DNA of 64,000 nt from Tahibacter aquaticus (GTDB lineage Bacteria; Pseudomonadota; Gammaproteobacteria; Xanthomonadales; Rhodanobacteraceae). The notes beneath the pieces are model-generated. The model searched no databases. It was not told where the DNA came from and worked only from the letters and a program-made list of their open reading frames with translations. Below are positions 7,594-16,591 of the stretch, in pieces; positions within the stretch are counted from its first letter, which is position 1; every line of letters starts with the position of its first letter. The DNA lies in the NCBI RefSeq assembly GCF_004363655.1, contig NZ_SNZH01000001.1:672425-736424 (forward strand). Direction: 5' to 3'. A program made the position numbers and the translations under genes.

Positions 7594-8274
7594 TCAGCGT
7601 GGTGCCGTGCCGCTTCCGCACACCGAACGCGCGATCAGAAACTGCGCGTGCCAGTAGCTCGCCAGCACCCGCACCGGCGCATACGGCAACGGCGTGTGAA
7701 AGCGGTCGATCGCGAGCAAGGCATCGGAAACCACAAAACTCAGGCCGCCGACCGCGGCCAGCAGCGCGCCGGCATGCGCCTGCCGCGTCGCCATCGCTGC
7801 CGCCTGGGCCGCCATTACCGCCAGTACGACGACGTAGACCACTACCGGCAGGCGCAAGGGATCGGGCAGTTTCGGCCACAACACGGCCAGCACCAGCCCG
7901 GCAATCAGTGCATAGGCCAGATAAGGCCAGCGCCAGGGCTGCAGCGGCCGGTGCCGGGTCAGCGCATACAGATAGGCCAGATGGGCAAGCAGAAAACTGC
8001 CCAGGCCGAAGACGAAAAAGTCCTGCGGCAGCATCAGCCAGATATCGCCCAGGGTCGACAGCAGCAGGCCGGCCAGAATGGCCTGGCGATAGGCCGGCAG
8101 GGGCTGGCTTGCCTGCCAGGCCATGGCCGCGATCAGCAAGGTCGTCAGCGGCTTGCACAGGTAATGCAGCCAGTGCAGATCCGCGTCCATACTGCCCGCG
8201 ATCGCCAGCACGGCGCTGGCGCCTGTCGGCAGCAGCCACTTCCACGGCAGGCCGGTGTCACTGTCCCTGGACAT
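7594..8274 (-). CDS. Lysoplasmalogenase-like (YhhN/TMEM86 family) membrane protein
   Basis: This 226-residue protein has about eight membrane helices. The phrases LHYLCKPLTTLLIA (about 35-48) and LSTLGDIWLMLPQDFFVFGLG (about 71-91) carry the conserved lysine and aspartate of the YhhN/TMEM86 family, and SDALLAIDRF provides a second acidic motif. Eukaryotic members hydrolyse the vinyl-ether bond of lysoplasmalogens; the bacterial role is uncertain. The ATG at 8274 follows GAGGAG by seven bases and starts just before the first helix. It is transcribed away from the GH18 gene; the region between them (8275-8453) presumably holds both promoters. Confidence 0.82.
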   Translation of the reverse strand: MSRDSDTGLPWKWLLPTGASAVLAIAGSMDADLHWLHYLCKPLTTLLIAAMAWQASQPLPAYRQAILAGLLLSTLGDIWLMLPQDFFVFGLGSFLLAHLAYLYALTRHRPLQPWRWPYLAYALIAGLVLAVLWPKLPDPLRLPVVVYVVVLAVMAAQAAAMATRQAHAGALLAAVGGLSFVVSDALLAIDRFHTPLPYAPVRVLASYWHAQFLIARSVCGSGTAPR

Positions 8275-8453
8275 GCTGCGTTCTCCTCTGCGAGCGGCCC
8301 GCAGCGTAGCCAAGCCTTGCGCCGGGGTAAATGCGCCGCGGCCGCGGCCGTTGCGCGGATCTGTGAAACCGCGCAAGCGCTGACGGCTTTGGCCGCGTTA
8401 CATCGTCTGTAGTCCCGATACACCCCGCCCACCGCCCTCGTCACGGAGCCTGT

Positions 8454-9578
8454 ATGCACCTGCGCATCGCCCTGCCTCTGCTGCTCGCCCTTGCCGGCCC
8501 TGCCGCCGCCGACGACACCGTGTTCGCCGGCGGCTTCCAGCGGGCCTGGGTAGCCGGCTACCACGTCGGCTATCAGCGCGACCTGTATCCGAATGCAGAA
8601 ATCGATTTTTCTACCATTACCCACCTGATGGTCGGCCGCCTCACACCGAACGCGAACGGCACGGTGAATACGCATTTCGACATCGATGCAAGCAACGGCC
8701 CGATCTGGGCCCGCGCTGCGGCGACGGCAGCGCATGCGGGCGGCGCCAAGGCGATACTCATGGTCGGCGGTGCGGGCGAATACCAGGGCTGGGTCGGCGC
8801 GGCGGCACCCGCCAACCGGCAGACCTTCGTCAGCAACCTGCTCGCCGCGATGGACGACCTCGGCTACGACGGCCTGGATCTCGACTGGGAGCCGATCCAG
8901 ACCAGCGACCAGCCCAACTTCATCGCCCTGGCCCAGGCTTTGCGCACGCAGCGGCCGGGCATGCTGCTGACCGTGCCGGTGGGCTGGGTCAACGCCAATT
9001 TCAGCGCGACGCCCGATCCGTTCTTCGCCAGCATCGCGCCGCTGTTCGACCAGATCAACGTGATGACCTACGACATGGCCGGCGCCTGGGAAGGCTGGCA
9101 AAGCTGGCACAGCTCGGCCCTGGCCGGCAACGGCGGCAACACGCCCAGCTCGGTCGAATCCAGTGCCGAGTTCTACCGGCGCTCCGGCGTGCCGCGCGCG
9201 CGCCTGGGCATAGGCATTCCGTTCTACGGCACCTGCTGGCGCAACGTGAACGGCCCGCGCCTGTTCGGCGGCACCGTCGTGGCCAGCGACAACCTGCTCA
9301 GCTACCGCAACATCATGACCAGCTACTACAGCGCCGGCGTGCGCCAATGGGACGCCGCCGCGTCGATGGGCTACCTGGGCTCCAGCGCGCCGATAGGCCC
9401 GCAGCAGTGCAATTTCCTTTCCTACGACGACGAGCAGTCCATCGCCGCCAAGGGCGCCTGGCTGCGCCGCAACGGGCTGGGCGGCACCATCATCTGGACC
9501 ATAGGCCAGGGGCATATTCCTACCCTGCCTGCCGGCCAGCGCGATCCTCTGCTGCAGGCGATCAAGGCGGCGTTCTAG
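8454..9578 (+). CDS. Secreted glycoside hydrolase family 18 (chitinase-like)
   Basis: This 374-residue protein has a Sec signal peptide (about 1-19, cleavage after AAA). The GH18 TIM barrel starts near residue 32 (WVAGYHVGYQRDLYP). The catalytic motif DGLDLDWE is at 139-146, with E146 the proton donor. MTYDMAGAW supplies the conserved Met-Tyr-Asp, and WTIGQG near the C-terminus supplies the floor tryptophan. It is expected to cleave beta-1,4-N-acetylglucosamine chains. No chitin-binding module is present. The mature N-terminus begins DDTVFAGGFQ, resembling the C-terminal motif of the secreted protein encoded next to it. GGAG precedes the ATG. Confidence 0.9.
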   Translation: MHLRIALPLLLALAGPAAADDTVFAGGFQRAWVAGYHVGYQRDLYPNAEIDFSTITHLMVGRLTPNANGTVNTHFDIDASNGPIWARAAATAAHAGGAKAILMVGGAGEYQGWVGAAAPANRQTFVSNLLAAMDDLGYDGLDLDWEPIQTSDQPNFIALAQALRTQRPGMLLTVPVGWVNANFSATPDPFFASIAPLFDQINVMTYDMAGAWEGWQSWHSSALAGNGGNTPSSVESSAEFYRRSGVPRARLGIGIPFYGTCWRNVNGPRLFGGTVVASDNLLSYRNIMTSYYSAGVRQWDAAASMGYLGSSAPIGPQQCNFLSYDDEQSIAAKGAWLRRNGLGGTIIWTIGQGHIPTLPAGQRDPLLQAIKAAF

Positions 9579-9685
9579 GCGGCGTGGCGCATAGCCCGCG
9601 ATTTGCCCGGCACCCTCGCAACATTACGTAATTATCCACAATGCCAAGGCGGCCTTGCCGCCGCCTTGGCACTCGCCGCGCTGCG

Positions 9686-12490
9686 CTACTGGAACCCGTC
9701 GGCGAACAACGTGTCCACCCACAGCGACAACGCCGTGTTGTTGTTGCTGTCGCTTTCCAGCAGGCTTTCCGGCCCGAACACGACGCCACGCAACTGCGCC
9801 GCAGCCGCCTCGGGCCAGGCCGATGCGCGCACGCGCCCGCTGAGCTGCAACTGCGCCCCGGGCGCGGCGTCGAAGCGCAGCACCCATTGGCCGTAGCGCG
9901 TATCAAGGCTGCAGTTGCTGATGCCGCTGCCGCTGCAGGCCAGGTACGAGTGCGTGCCGTGCCAGGGCGAATCCACGATCAGGCTTGCGCCGGCAATCGC
10001 GGTATCGCCGCTGTAGTCCACACGCACGTCCACATCCAGCAGCGCACCGGCGGCGAAATTCGGCGGCAGCGGCGCGATGCTCAAGCGCAAGTCGCCACGC
10101 TGCAGGACACTGAAATCGCGCAACGCATCGCGTCGTGTCGCTACCTGCGGCGCACGCAGGGCTACGCCGCCGGCCAGGATCTTGCCCTGATACAGCGTGA
10201 AATCGCTGTCCCAGGCGGTGGTGGGAAACAGCGCATGCGCGCCTTTGACGCTGTAAAACTGCGCACCCAGCGAGTGGCCGCTGGCCAGATCGAAACGTTC
10301 GAGGAAAACGACAGACAACGGTCCGTTGTGCCGATTGCGCAACATCCAGACCGCCGTGGCCGAATCGTCCAGGCGCAAGCGACTTGCGGAGTCCAGCCAT
10401 CCCGGCTGAAATGCCGGGCCATTCCACTCATAACGCAGACCACTGCCGTCGGCCTTGACGCGCAACAGGCGCGCCGACGTCGATTCATTCCCACCATTGC
10501 CGTTGAAAATCACGGCTGTGAGCGCCACCAATACATCGCCGTCGGCCAGCGGTACCAGGTCGGCGGCATGCAGATAGCCTGGCATCTGCTGATAAACGAA
10601 CTGCCAGACCACCTCGCCGTTCGCCGCATCGCGCTTGGTCAGCGTCAGGCCTGGGCCCGAAAGTTCGTTGCCGATGGAAAACACCGCATCTCGCGCCGGC
10701 GACACTGCCAGTTCGGTTGTGCGCTCGCTCGTCGCGCCGGACCAGCGCGCTACGCCAGTCGCTGCATCGATGCGCTGCGGCGGAATTTGCAGCGCATCGT
10801 AAGGACCGTATTCGGCTACGACCAGATCGTCCTGCAACGCGGCGACCGTAAGATACTCCGGCGTCCAGGCTTCATCGGACTGGGCCAAGGTACGCCGCCA
10901 CGCCTCGCTGCCGTCTGTGGCATCCAGACGCCAGACTTCGTGCTGCACGGTATTCATGCCGTTCCTCTCCGACAGGCCGAGCAAATCGCCGCCAGCCGTA
11001 CCGAAGATGCGCGAGGCAGTGCCGTAGCTGTCTCCGACGGGCACAGCGTGTGTCCACTGCTCGGTGCCGCTGCTCCTGTCGAGGCTGCGCACCCGGGATG
11101 CATTCTGGTTGCTCTCCGCCAGGGCAAGACTTGCCGGCGTGGCGACGAGATCGCCCAGCAAAAAACCCGTTGCGTTGTTCTCCCACAGTATATTTCCCCC
11201 ATCAGCCGACAGACGGCGAACCCGCGTATCGCGCAGGTATGTCGCGCTTGCGACGAATACATCGCCGCCGTCGCTCAGCTGCTGTCCGCCGCTTACGGCG
11301 CGCGTGACCTTGGGCAGCGCGCTGGAAGACAGCAGGCTGCCGTTACTGAGCAGGTACCTGTTCAGACGGAAGCCATCGGCAATCGCATCGTCGGCAATCG
11401 CCACAGCGCTGCCGACGGCGCTGCCCAGCAACAGCGGCCGGTAGGCCATCTCGGCTGGATACGGCGCCTGCCAGCGCTTCTCGCCGCTGGCGCCGGACCA
11501 GCGCTGCCACTCGGCGCCGACCATGTAGTAAAGATCGCTTTCGTCGCTGCCGAGCATGCGGCCGTCGCTGGCATAGCGCCTCCACATCGTCTCGCCCGTG
11601 TCCGCGCGCAATCGCGCAAATGACGAGGAATCGCTGCGACAGACCGGATCGCCGTGCACAAAGAACACCTCGCCATTCAGGCAGGACTGGCGCCACAACA
11701 GTTCGCCGTCGGCAGCACGGAAAACCCATAGCGCTTGCCAGTCGCTCACATAGACCTTGCCGCCGCGATAGTGCAGCGCCGTCTCTTCGAGAAACGCATG
11801 ACTGACGCTCCAGACCACGTTGCCCGCCGAATCCAGGCGTTTGAGCACACCGGGACTGAGCAGGCCGGCACCGCGATGCGACACATACGTTTCGCTGTCG
11901 CTACCTGCCGCAATGGCGACCTCCGGATACGACAGGTCGCTGTTGCAAATCACCGCCTGCGTGCTCAATGCGCGCTGCCAGTAAACCGTACCGCTGCCCT
12001 CGTCCAATGCACTGACATAAGGTCTGCGATCCGCGCAGCCGATCACCACCACGGTGGCGCCAGCGGAAACTGCCCGATCGGCCGGTACGCTCACATTCCA
12101 GACCGGCCTGCCGTCCGAAGCCAACTGCGCAACCTGACTGCGCGCGCTGGTGCGGTAGAGCAGGGTTGCCCCTCCTTGCGCAGAAGCCATCACGTCACGT
12201 ACTACGGCCCAGTCCGGCGTCGACAGCGAGGTGCGCCAACGCAGGCTGCCGTCCTCACGCAGGCGCGTGGCCGACAAATTGTCGGGTTGTGGCAGGAACA
12301 TCACCGTCTCGCCCGTGTCGGTCGCGCGCATCGAATCCCAGGCGATATAGCCGCTCCGGTCGAAAATGCCACCGTGGTAATCCCAATCGCGCTGCCAGGG
12401 CGTAGCCGCCGTCGCCTGCAGCGGCAGCCAGGCTGCCAGGCCGATGGCGATACACCCGCCTATGCCAGTAATCCGCATGAGTTGTCGCAT
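9686..12490 (-). CDS. Secreted PQQ-like beta-propeller protein with a shared C-terminal domain
   Basis: This 934-residue protein has a signal peptide (about 1-28). A long series of PQQ-type blades follows (e.g. DGSLRWRTSL, SGTVYWQRAL, DGELLWRQS, DGSEAWRRTL), probably one or two seven- to eight-bladed propellers spanning about 30-800. The last 120 residues form a separate beta-rich domain, recognisable also in the broken gene at 15991-16402. It has two cysteines about ten residues apart and ends VDTLFADGFQ. No catalytic residues for a PQQ dehydrogenase are apparent, so a structural or binding role outside the membrane is more likely. GGAG lies about 9 bases before the ATG. It is convergent with the GH18 gene. 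Confidence 0.82.
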   Translation of the reverse strand: MRQLMRITGIGGCIAIGLAAWLPLQATAATPWQRDWDYHGGIFDRSGYIAWDSMRATDTGETVMFLPQPDNLSATRLREDGSLRWRTSLSTPDWAVVRDVMASAQGGATLLYRTSARSQVAQLASDGRPVWNVSVPADRAVSAGATVVVIGCADRRPYVSALDEGSGTVYWQRALSTQAVICNSDLSYPEVAIAAGSDSETYVSHRGAGLLSPGVLKRLDSAGNVVWSVSHAFLEETALHYRGGKVYVSDWQALWVFRAADGELLWRQSCLNGEVFFVHGDPVCRSDSSSFARLRADTGETMWRRYASDGRMLGSDESDLYYMVGAEWQRWSGASGEKRWQAPYPAEMAYRPLLLGSAVGSAVAIADDAIADGFRLNRYLLSNGSLLSSSALPKVTRAVSGGQQLSDGGDVFVASATYLRDTRVRRLSADGGNILWENNATGFLLGDLVATPASLALAESNQNASRVRSLDRSSGTEQWTHAVPVGDSYGTASRIFGTAGGDLLGLSERNGMNTVQHEVWRLDATDGSEAWRRTLAQSDEAWTPEYLTVAALQDDLVVAEYGPYDALQIPPQRIDAATGVARWSGATSERTTELAVSPARDAVFSIGNELSGPGLTLTKRDAANGEVVWQFVYQQMPGYLHAADLVPLADGDVLVALTAVIFNGNGGNESTSARLLRVKADGSGLRYEWNGPAFQPGWLDSASRLRLDDSATAVWMLRNRHNGPLSVVFLERFDLASGHSLGAQFYSVKGAHALFPTTAWDSDFTLYQGKILAGGVALRAPQVATRRDALRDFSVLQRGDLRLSIAPLPPNFAAGALLDVDVRVDYSGDTAIAGASLIVDSPWHGTHSYLACSGSGISNCSLDTRYGQWVLRFDAAPGAQLQLSGRVRASAWPEAAAAQLRGVVFGPESLLESDSNNNTALSLWVDTLFADGFQ

Positions 12491-12738
12491 GTCTTTCTCT
12501 CCACTGGGGCCAATGTCAGATCCCGAGAAATCGTTCGATCCAGTCGGTCATCCGCAATCCGGCGCCCCCGATGATCAACACTGTCGACGGGTGATCCGAT
12601 AGGCACGCGGGCCCGGGTTTGATCTTCGTTTCACAGCCGCACGTCAGGCTGAAACTCCCTGCCGAACGAGTCGCCCGGATTTGGCCGATGCCAGGACGAT
12701 GGCTGGCAAGCCACGCCCGCTTGGCCGAAGCTAGGCCA

Positions 12739-13437
12739 ATGAATCGCCCCATGCTCCAGCGCCTGCACATCCTGGTGATCGAGGACAACCTCGCCCTGCG
12801 CAGCAGCCTCGCCGGCCTGCTGCAGGCCCATGGGCACCGGGCAGACTTCGCCGCCGACGGCCGCAGCGGCTTGGCCCTGGCGCTGGCCGAGCCACCGGAT
12901 GTGCTGGTACTGGATCTGAACCTGCCGGGCCTGGACGGCCTCAGCGTGTGCCGCCGCCTGCGTGAGCAGTCGGACCGGCACGTACCGGTGCTGATGCTGA
13001 CCGCACGCGACAGCCTGCACGACAAGCTACAAGGCTTCGACGCCGGTGCCGACGACTATCTGGTCAAACCCTTCGCCGGCGAGGAATTGCTGGCGCGCTG
13101 CCTGGCCCTGTCGCAGCGCCATCGTGCCGGCACCGGGCACCTGCTGCGCATCGGTTCGCTCTGCCTGGACCGGCGCAGCGGCGAAGCGCAGCGTCACGGC
13201 CGTCGCCTCGAATTGCTGCAGATGCCGCGGCGCATCCTGCAGGAGCTGGCCGAAGCCTGGCCACGCACGCTCAGCCGCAGCGAACTGATGCAGCGCCTCT
13301 GGGGCGACGACCCGCCGCAGTCCGATCCCCTTCGCTCACATCTGTATTTATTGCGCCAGGAACTGGACAAGCCGTTCCCCGTAGCCATGCTCAAGACCGT
13401 ACACGGCGTCGGCTTCAAGCTGGTCAGCGACGAATGA
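12739..13437 (+). CDS. OmpR-family response regulator
   Basis: This 232-residue protein has a receiver domain at about 10-122 with acidic pocket E15/D16, phosphoacceptor D59 (VLVLDLNLPG) and K110 (YLVKPF). A winged-helix trans-activation domain follows at about 133-230, ending TVHGVGFKL. The recognition region (ELMQRLWGDDPPQSDPLRSHLYLLRQELD) has the usual spacing. It is translationally coupled to the histidine kinase gene by an ATGA overlap, so the two form one system. The signal and targets are unknown. The 248 bases before it separate it from the divergent propeller gene, a plausible but unproven target. Confidence 0.93.
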   Translation: MNRPMLQRLHILVIEDNLALRSSLAGLLQAHGHRADFAADGRSGLALALAEPPDVLVLDLNLPGLDGLSVCRRLREQSDRHVPVLMLTARDSLHDKLQGFDAGADDYLVKPFAGEELLARCLALSQRHRAGTGHLLRIGSLCLDRRSGEAQRHGRRLELLQMPRRILQELAEAWPRTLSRSELMQRLWGDDPPQSDPLRSHLYLLRQELDKPFPVAMLKTVHGVGFKLVSDE

Positions 13438-14741
13438 ATCGCACCGACACCGCGCGGCCGCGGCTGCGCCGCCGCCTGATGCTGGCCTTTGCCGCATTCA
13501 CTGCGCTCACCACCGGTGTCTTCGGCCTCTACGCGATGACCTTCATGTACGTGGCCGAAGACGCCTTCTTCGCCACCACGCTGCAACAGGAAGCCGACCG
13601 GCTGCACCGGATGCAGGCGCGCGACGGCCGCTGGCCTGCGCCGCAAGCGCCCTTCATGCAGGTGTATACCGATGCGGCCGCGCTGCCCGACGGCATCGGC
13701 GCGGTACTCGCACAGCAACCGCAGCGGCGCGAATTCGCCGCACCGCAAGGTCGCCACTATCACCTGTTGCCACTGGCCGCAGCCGACGGCGCACCGGCCT
13801 GGCTGCTGGCCGAGGTCAGCGCGCAATTGGTGGTGCGACCGATGCGTGTGCGCCTGCTGGTGCTGCTCGCCGCCTCCACTGCAACGCTGCTGCTGATCGG
13901 ACTGGTGCTGGGCTGGTGGCTGGCACGGCGCACGACCGCGCCGTTGACGCGGCTGGTCGCGCTGGTGGAGAACACCGCCGTGGATCGCCTGCCGCGCGAT
14001 CTGGCGCGGGGGTTTGCCGACGACGATGTCGGCGTGCTGGCGCGTGCGCTGGATGCACTGGCCGAACGCATGCATGCCTTCGTGCTGCGCGAACGCGAAT
14101 TCACCCGCGACGCCAGTCACGAACTGCGCACGCCGCTCACGGTGATCCGCGCCGCGGCAGAACGGCTGCAGAGCGAAGCCCGGCTGTCGCCGGCGGGCCG
14201 GCAGCAACTGAGCCATCTGCACCAGTCGGCCCTGCAGCTGCAACAGACCGTGATCGCCCTGCTCACGCTGGCGCGCGAAGAAGATGTCGCGGCGTTCGCG
14301 CCGACGGCTGCACAGGTTGCCGTGCTGCCGCTGCTGGAACAGGTGGTGATCGAACAGGCGCCCTTGCTGGACGGCAAGCCGGTCGAGGTGGATGTACAGC
14401 TGGCGCGCGACACCTGCAGCAGTGTGCCGGCGGCACTGCTGCATATCCTGCTGTCGAACCTCGTCGGCAACGCCTTCGCCCATGCCACCGCCGGCACGAT
14501 CGACATCGGCGCAAGCGACGGCCGCCTGCGCATCGCCAATCGTATCGATGACACGGACCAGGCAACTTTGCCGCATTTGCAGCAGGCCTATGCCAAACGC
14601 GAAGGCAGCGCCGGTTTCGGCCTGGGCCTGGTCATCGTGCGCCGCCTCAGCGATCGCTGCGGACTGGACCTGCGCATCGACTGGACCGGGGCGCACGCGG
14701 TGGCGAGCTTTCTGCTGCAGCCGGCGCGGTCGCAGGCCTGA
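13434..14741 (+). CDS. Sensor histidine kinase
   Basis: This 435-residue inner-membrane kinase has membrane helices at about 14-36 and 141-163 enclosing a periplasmic sensor region of about 100 residues. A HAMP linker follows (about 163-215). The dimerisation/phosphoacceptor segment is DASHELRTPLTV with H229, and the ATPase domain has the N box LLSNLVGNAFAHA and the G box GFGLGLVIV. The aspartate box is short (IDDTDQATLPHL), and the G1 region is less regular than usual. It overlaps the response regulator gene by four bases. No sensor family was recognised in the periplasmic loop. Confidence 0.92.
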   Translation: MNRTDTARPRLRRRLMLAFAAFTALTTGVFGLYAMTFMYVAEDAFFATTLQQEADRLHRMQARDGRWPAPQAPFMQVYTDAAALPDGIGAVLAQQPQRREFAAPQGRHYHLLPLAAADGAPAWLLAEVSAQLVVRPMRVRLLVLLAASTATLLLIGLVLGWWLARRTTAPLTRLVALVENTAVDRLPRDLARGFADDDVGVLARALDALAERMHAFVLREREFTRDASHELRTPLTVIRAAAERLQSEARLSPAGRQQLSHLHQSALQLQQTVIALLTLAREEDVAAFAPTAAQVAVLPLLEQVVIEQAPLLDGKPVEVDVQLARDTCSSVPAALLHILLSNLVGNAFAHATAGTIDIGASDGRLRIANRIDDTDQATLPHLQQAYAKREGSAGFGLGLVIVRRLSDRCGLDLRIDWTGAHAVASFLLQPARSQA

Positions 14742-14786
14742 ACCGTTCGGCGCTGCCCTGCCCTGTCGGCTGCGGGCGAGCGCGCA

Positions 14787-15887
14787 TCAGCGCCAATCCG
14801 CATCGTCGGGCCGCGACAGGGCCGCATCGGCGTCGTCCGCCAGCAGCGCCTGGGCACGCTGCTGCGACTGTGCCGCAGCCCTGGCCGCGACCTCGGGCCA
14901 GCTCGCCGGCAACGGCTGCCACGGCCCGGGGCCCAGCACTTCCGCAACAAGGTCGCCCGCTTCCAGACCGTAGGCGTCGCGCAATGCCGCGTAGCCGCCG
15001 TCCGCTCTTTCCGCCTGGCGCAGCAGTTCGGCATAACGCGGATAGTTGTCGACGCTGAGCAGCCGCGTCAGGCGTTCGGCCAGGTCGTAGGACAGCAGGT
15101 TGCCGTCGTCGGGGCGGCCGAAGGAATGGCCGGTCCAGAATTCCTGCAGGGTCTGCCCGTTCCAGAACGCCGCATGCTTTTCGGCCATCTCGCGCGGCGA
15201 ATACAGGTTGCGCCGCGGGTCGGCCAGATGCGGTACAAGATACTTTTCCATATTGACGGCGGCGCCCTCGTCCAGCCAGCGCGGAAGGTCCAGATGCGCC
15301 AGCAGCGCATGGGTATGCTCGTGCACGAGGACCGGTTCCATCTCGGCGACGTTTTCGGCCTCGAACACGAAATGGCCGTAGCCCGCATCGACGAACATGC
15401 CCGAGGACATGGCGAACACGCCTTCGCTCGGGTAGTAATGGTCGATATAGGCGTAGTACTCGTCCGGGTTGTCGAACAGCAGCACAGCCTCGGGACCGTA
15501 GCCGCTGCTGCCGGCGACACCCGGCAGCGCCTGCAGGATGCGCCGGTGCACGCGTTCGGCGAAATCCAGCGTGACCGTGCATTCGCGCAACGACAGCGGC
15601 GCGAGCAGCGCGAAATGTTCCGAATGGCTGACGCGGTAGTCGTCCTCGCCCAGCGCCTGCGCCAGCCGGCGCAGCCAGGCGTCGACCGCGCTGCGCCAGA
15701 ACGCGTGCAAGGCAGCGGCGTCGCCTGGCGGCGGCGCCAGTTGCGCCACGGCTTCCCAGTCGGGAATCGGCAGCCGGGTCCCGGCCGCCCAGCAGTCCTC
15801 GGGCAAGTCCAGTGCAACGGGCGGACTGGCCGGTACCGACGCAGCAGCCGCTTTACGGCCCAACAGTGACCTGATCAGTCCGATCAC
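14787..15887 (-). CDS. Putative gluzincin-type metallopeptidase (HExxH) of unknown family
   Basis: This protein has about 366 residues. The zinc motif HEHTH is at about residues 189-193, followed by LPRWLDEGAAVNME, where the glutamate of W-x-x-E-G at about 207 would be the third ligand. This arrangement is that of MA-clan peptidases of the DUF1570 kind. The N-terminal 25 residues are basic and alanine-rich, with a weak hydrophobic stretch, so the localisation is unclear. The GTG at 15887 is chosen because GGAGG lies eight bases upstream; the longer frame begins inside that site. It ends 45 bases from the kinase stop (convergent). The substrate is unknown. Confidence 0.68.
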   Translation of the reverse strand: MIGLIRSLLGRKAAAASVPASPPVALDLPEDCWAAGTRLPIPDWEAVAQLAPPPGDAAALHAFWRSAVDAWLRRLAQALGEDDYRVSHSEHFALLAPLSLRECTVTLDFAERVHRRILQALPGVAGSSGYGPEAVLLFDNPDEYYAYIDHYYPSEGVFAMSSGMFVDAGYGHFVFEAENVAEMEPVLVHEHTHALLAHLDLPRWLDEGAAVNMEKYLVPHLADPRRNLYSPREMAEKHAAFWNGQTLQEFWTGHSFGRPDDGNLLSYDLAERLTRLLSVDNYPRYAELLRQAERADGGYAALRDAYGLEAGDLVAEVLGPGPWQPLPASWPEVAARAAAQSQQRAQALLADDADAALSRPDDADWR

Positions 15888-15990
15888 GGCGAAAACCTCC
15901 ACAAGTGTCCAACACGCGAACGGCTGCCTTGCTGCCCGCCGCGACCGACCACCTTCCGGGTCACCGCGGCCGCTGGCTTTGCACTGCGCC

Positions 15991-16402
15991 TCAGTCGAAG
16001 GCGTCGGCGAAAATCACGCCGTTGGCCGCAATACTCTGGAAATTGTTCATGAAATTACTTTCCAGCAAATGTACGGATGCTTGCACCAGTCCACGTACGA
16101 TCAGCGTGTCGGCGGCCGGAGCGGCCAGCGCGCGTACGCGGCCGCTCAGGCTCAGCTGCGCACCGGGCGCGGCGTCGAAGCGCGCGACGATCTGGCCATG
16201 GCGGGTATCCAGTTCGCAGCGGCTGATGCCCGGGCCGTCGCAGATCAGTTCGCTGTCGCTGCCCTGCCAGGGCAGATCCAGCAGCAAGGTCGCATCGACG
16301 ATATCGCCGTCGCCGCTGTAGCTCACGCCGACGGTGAACGGCAGCATGTCGTCCGAGTGCGAGCAGGCAGCTATGCCACGCCGCGAATTGCGTTCTCTTC
16401 AT
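15991..16402 (-). pseudogene. Broken paralogue of the C-terminal domain of the propeller protein
   Basis: An ATG at 16402 opens a signal-peptide-like start (MKRTQFAAWHSCLLALG), but this frame does not continue sensibly. From about 16347, in another frame, about 118 residues closely match the last 120 residues of the protein at 9686-12490. The shared phrases are YSGD, RFDAAPGAQL, LSGRVRA and LLES, and the end is VIFADAFD. The simplest reading is a secreted protein that lost its middle by a deletion that joined signal and tail out of frame. A frame-shifted but still expressed short protein from 16347 cannot be excluded. Confidence 0.65.
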
Positions 16403-16591
16403 GCTAGCCCCTGAAAGATGGCGCGTTTCCGTCGCCCTTGCGATCTAACGCAATTCGGCGGCGCTGCTGATCACGGCCATTCATACCATCCCGCGATTAT
16501 CGCCTGCAGCGACGCCTGCGCCGCTGTGTCGCTGCCGTGCGACGCGGTATCCACGGCCGCCGGCACAGGCATCGGCGATCTGCCCCGGTAC

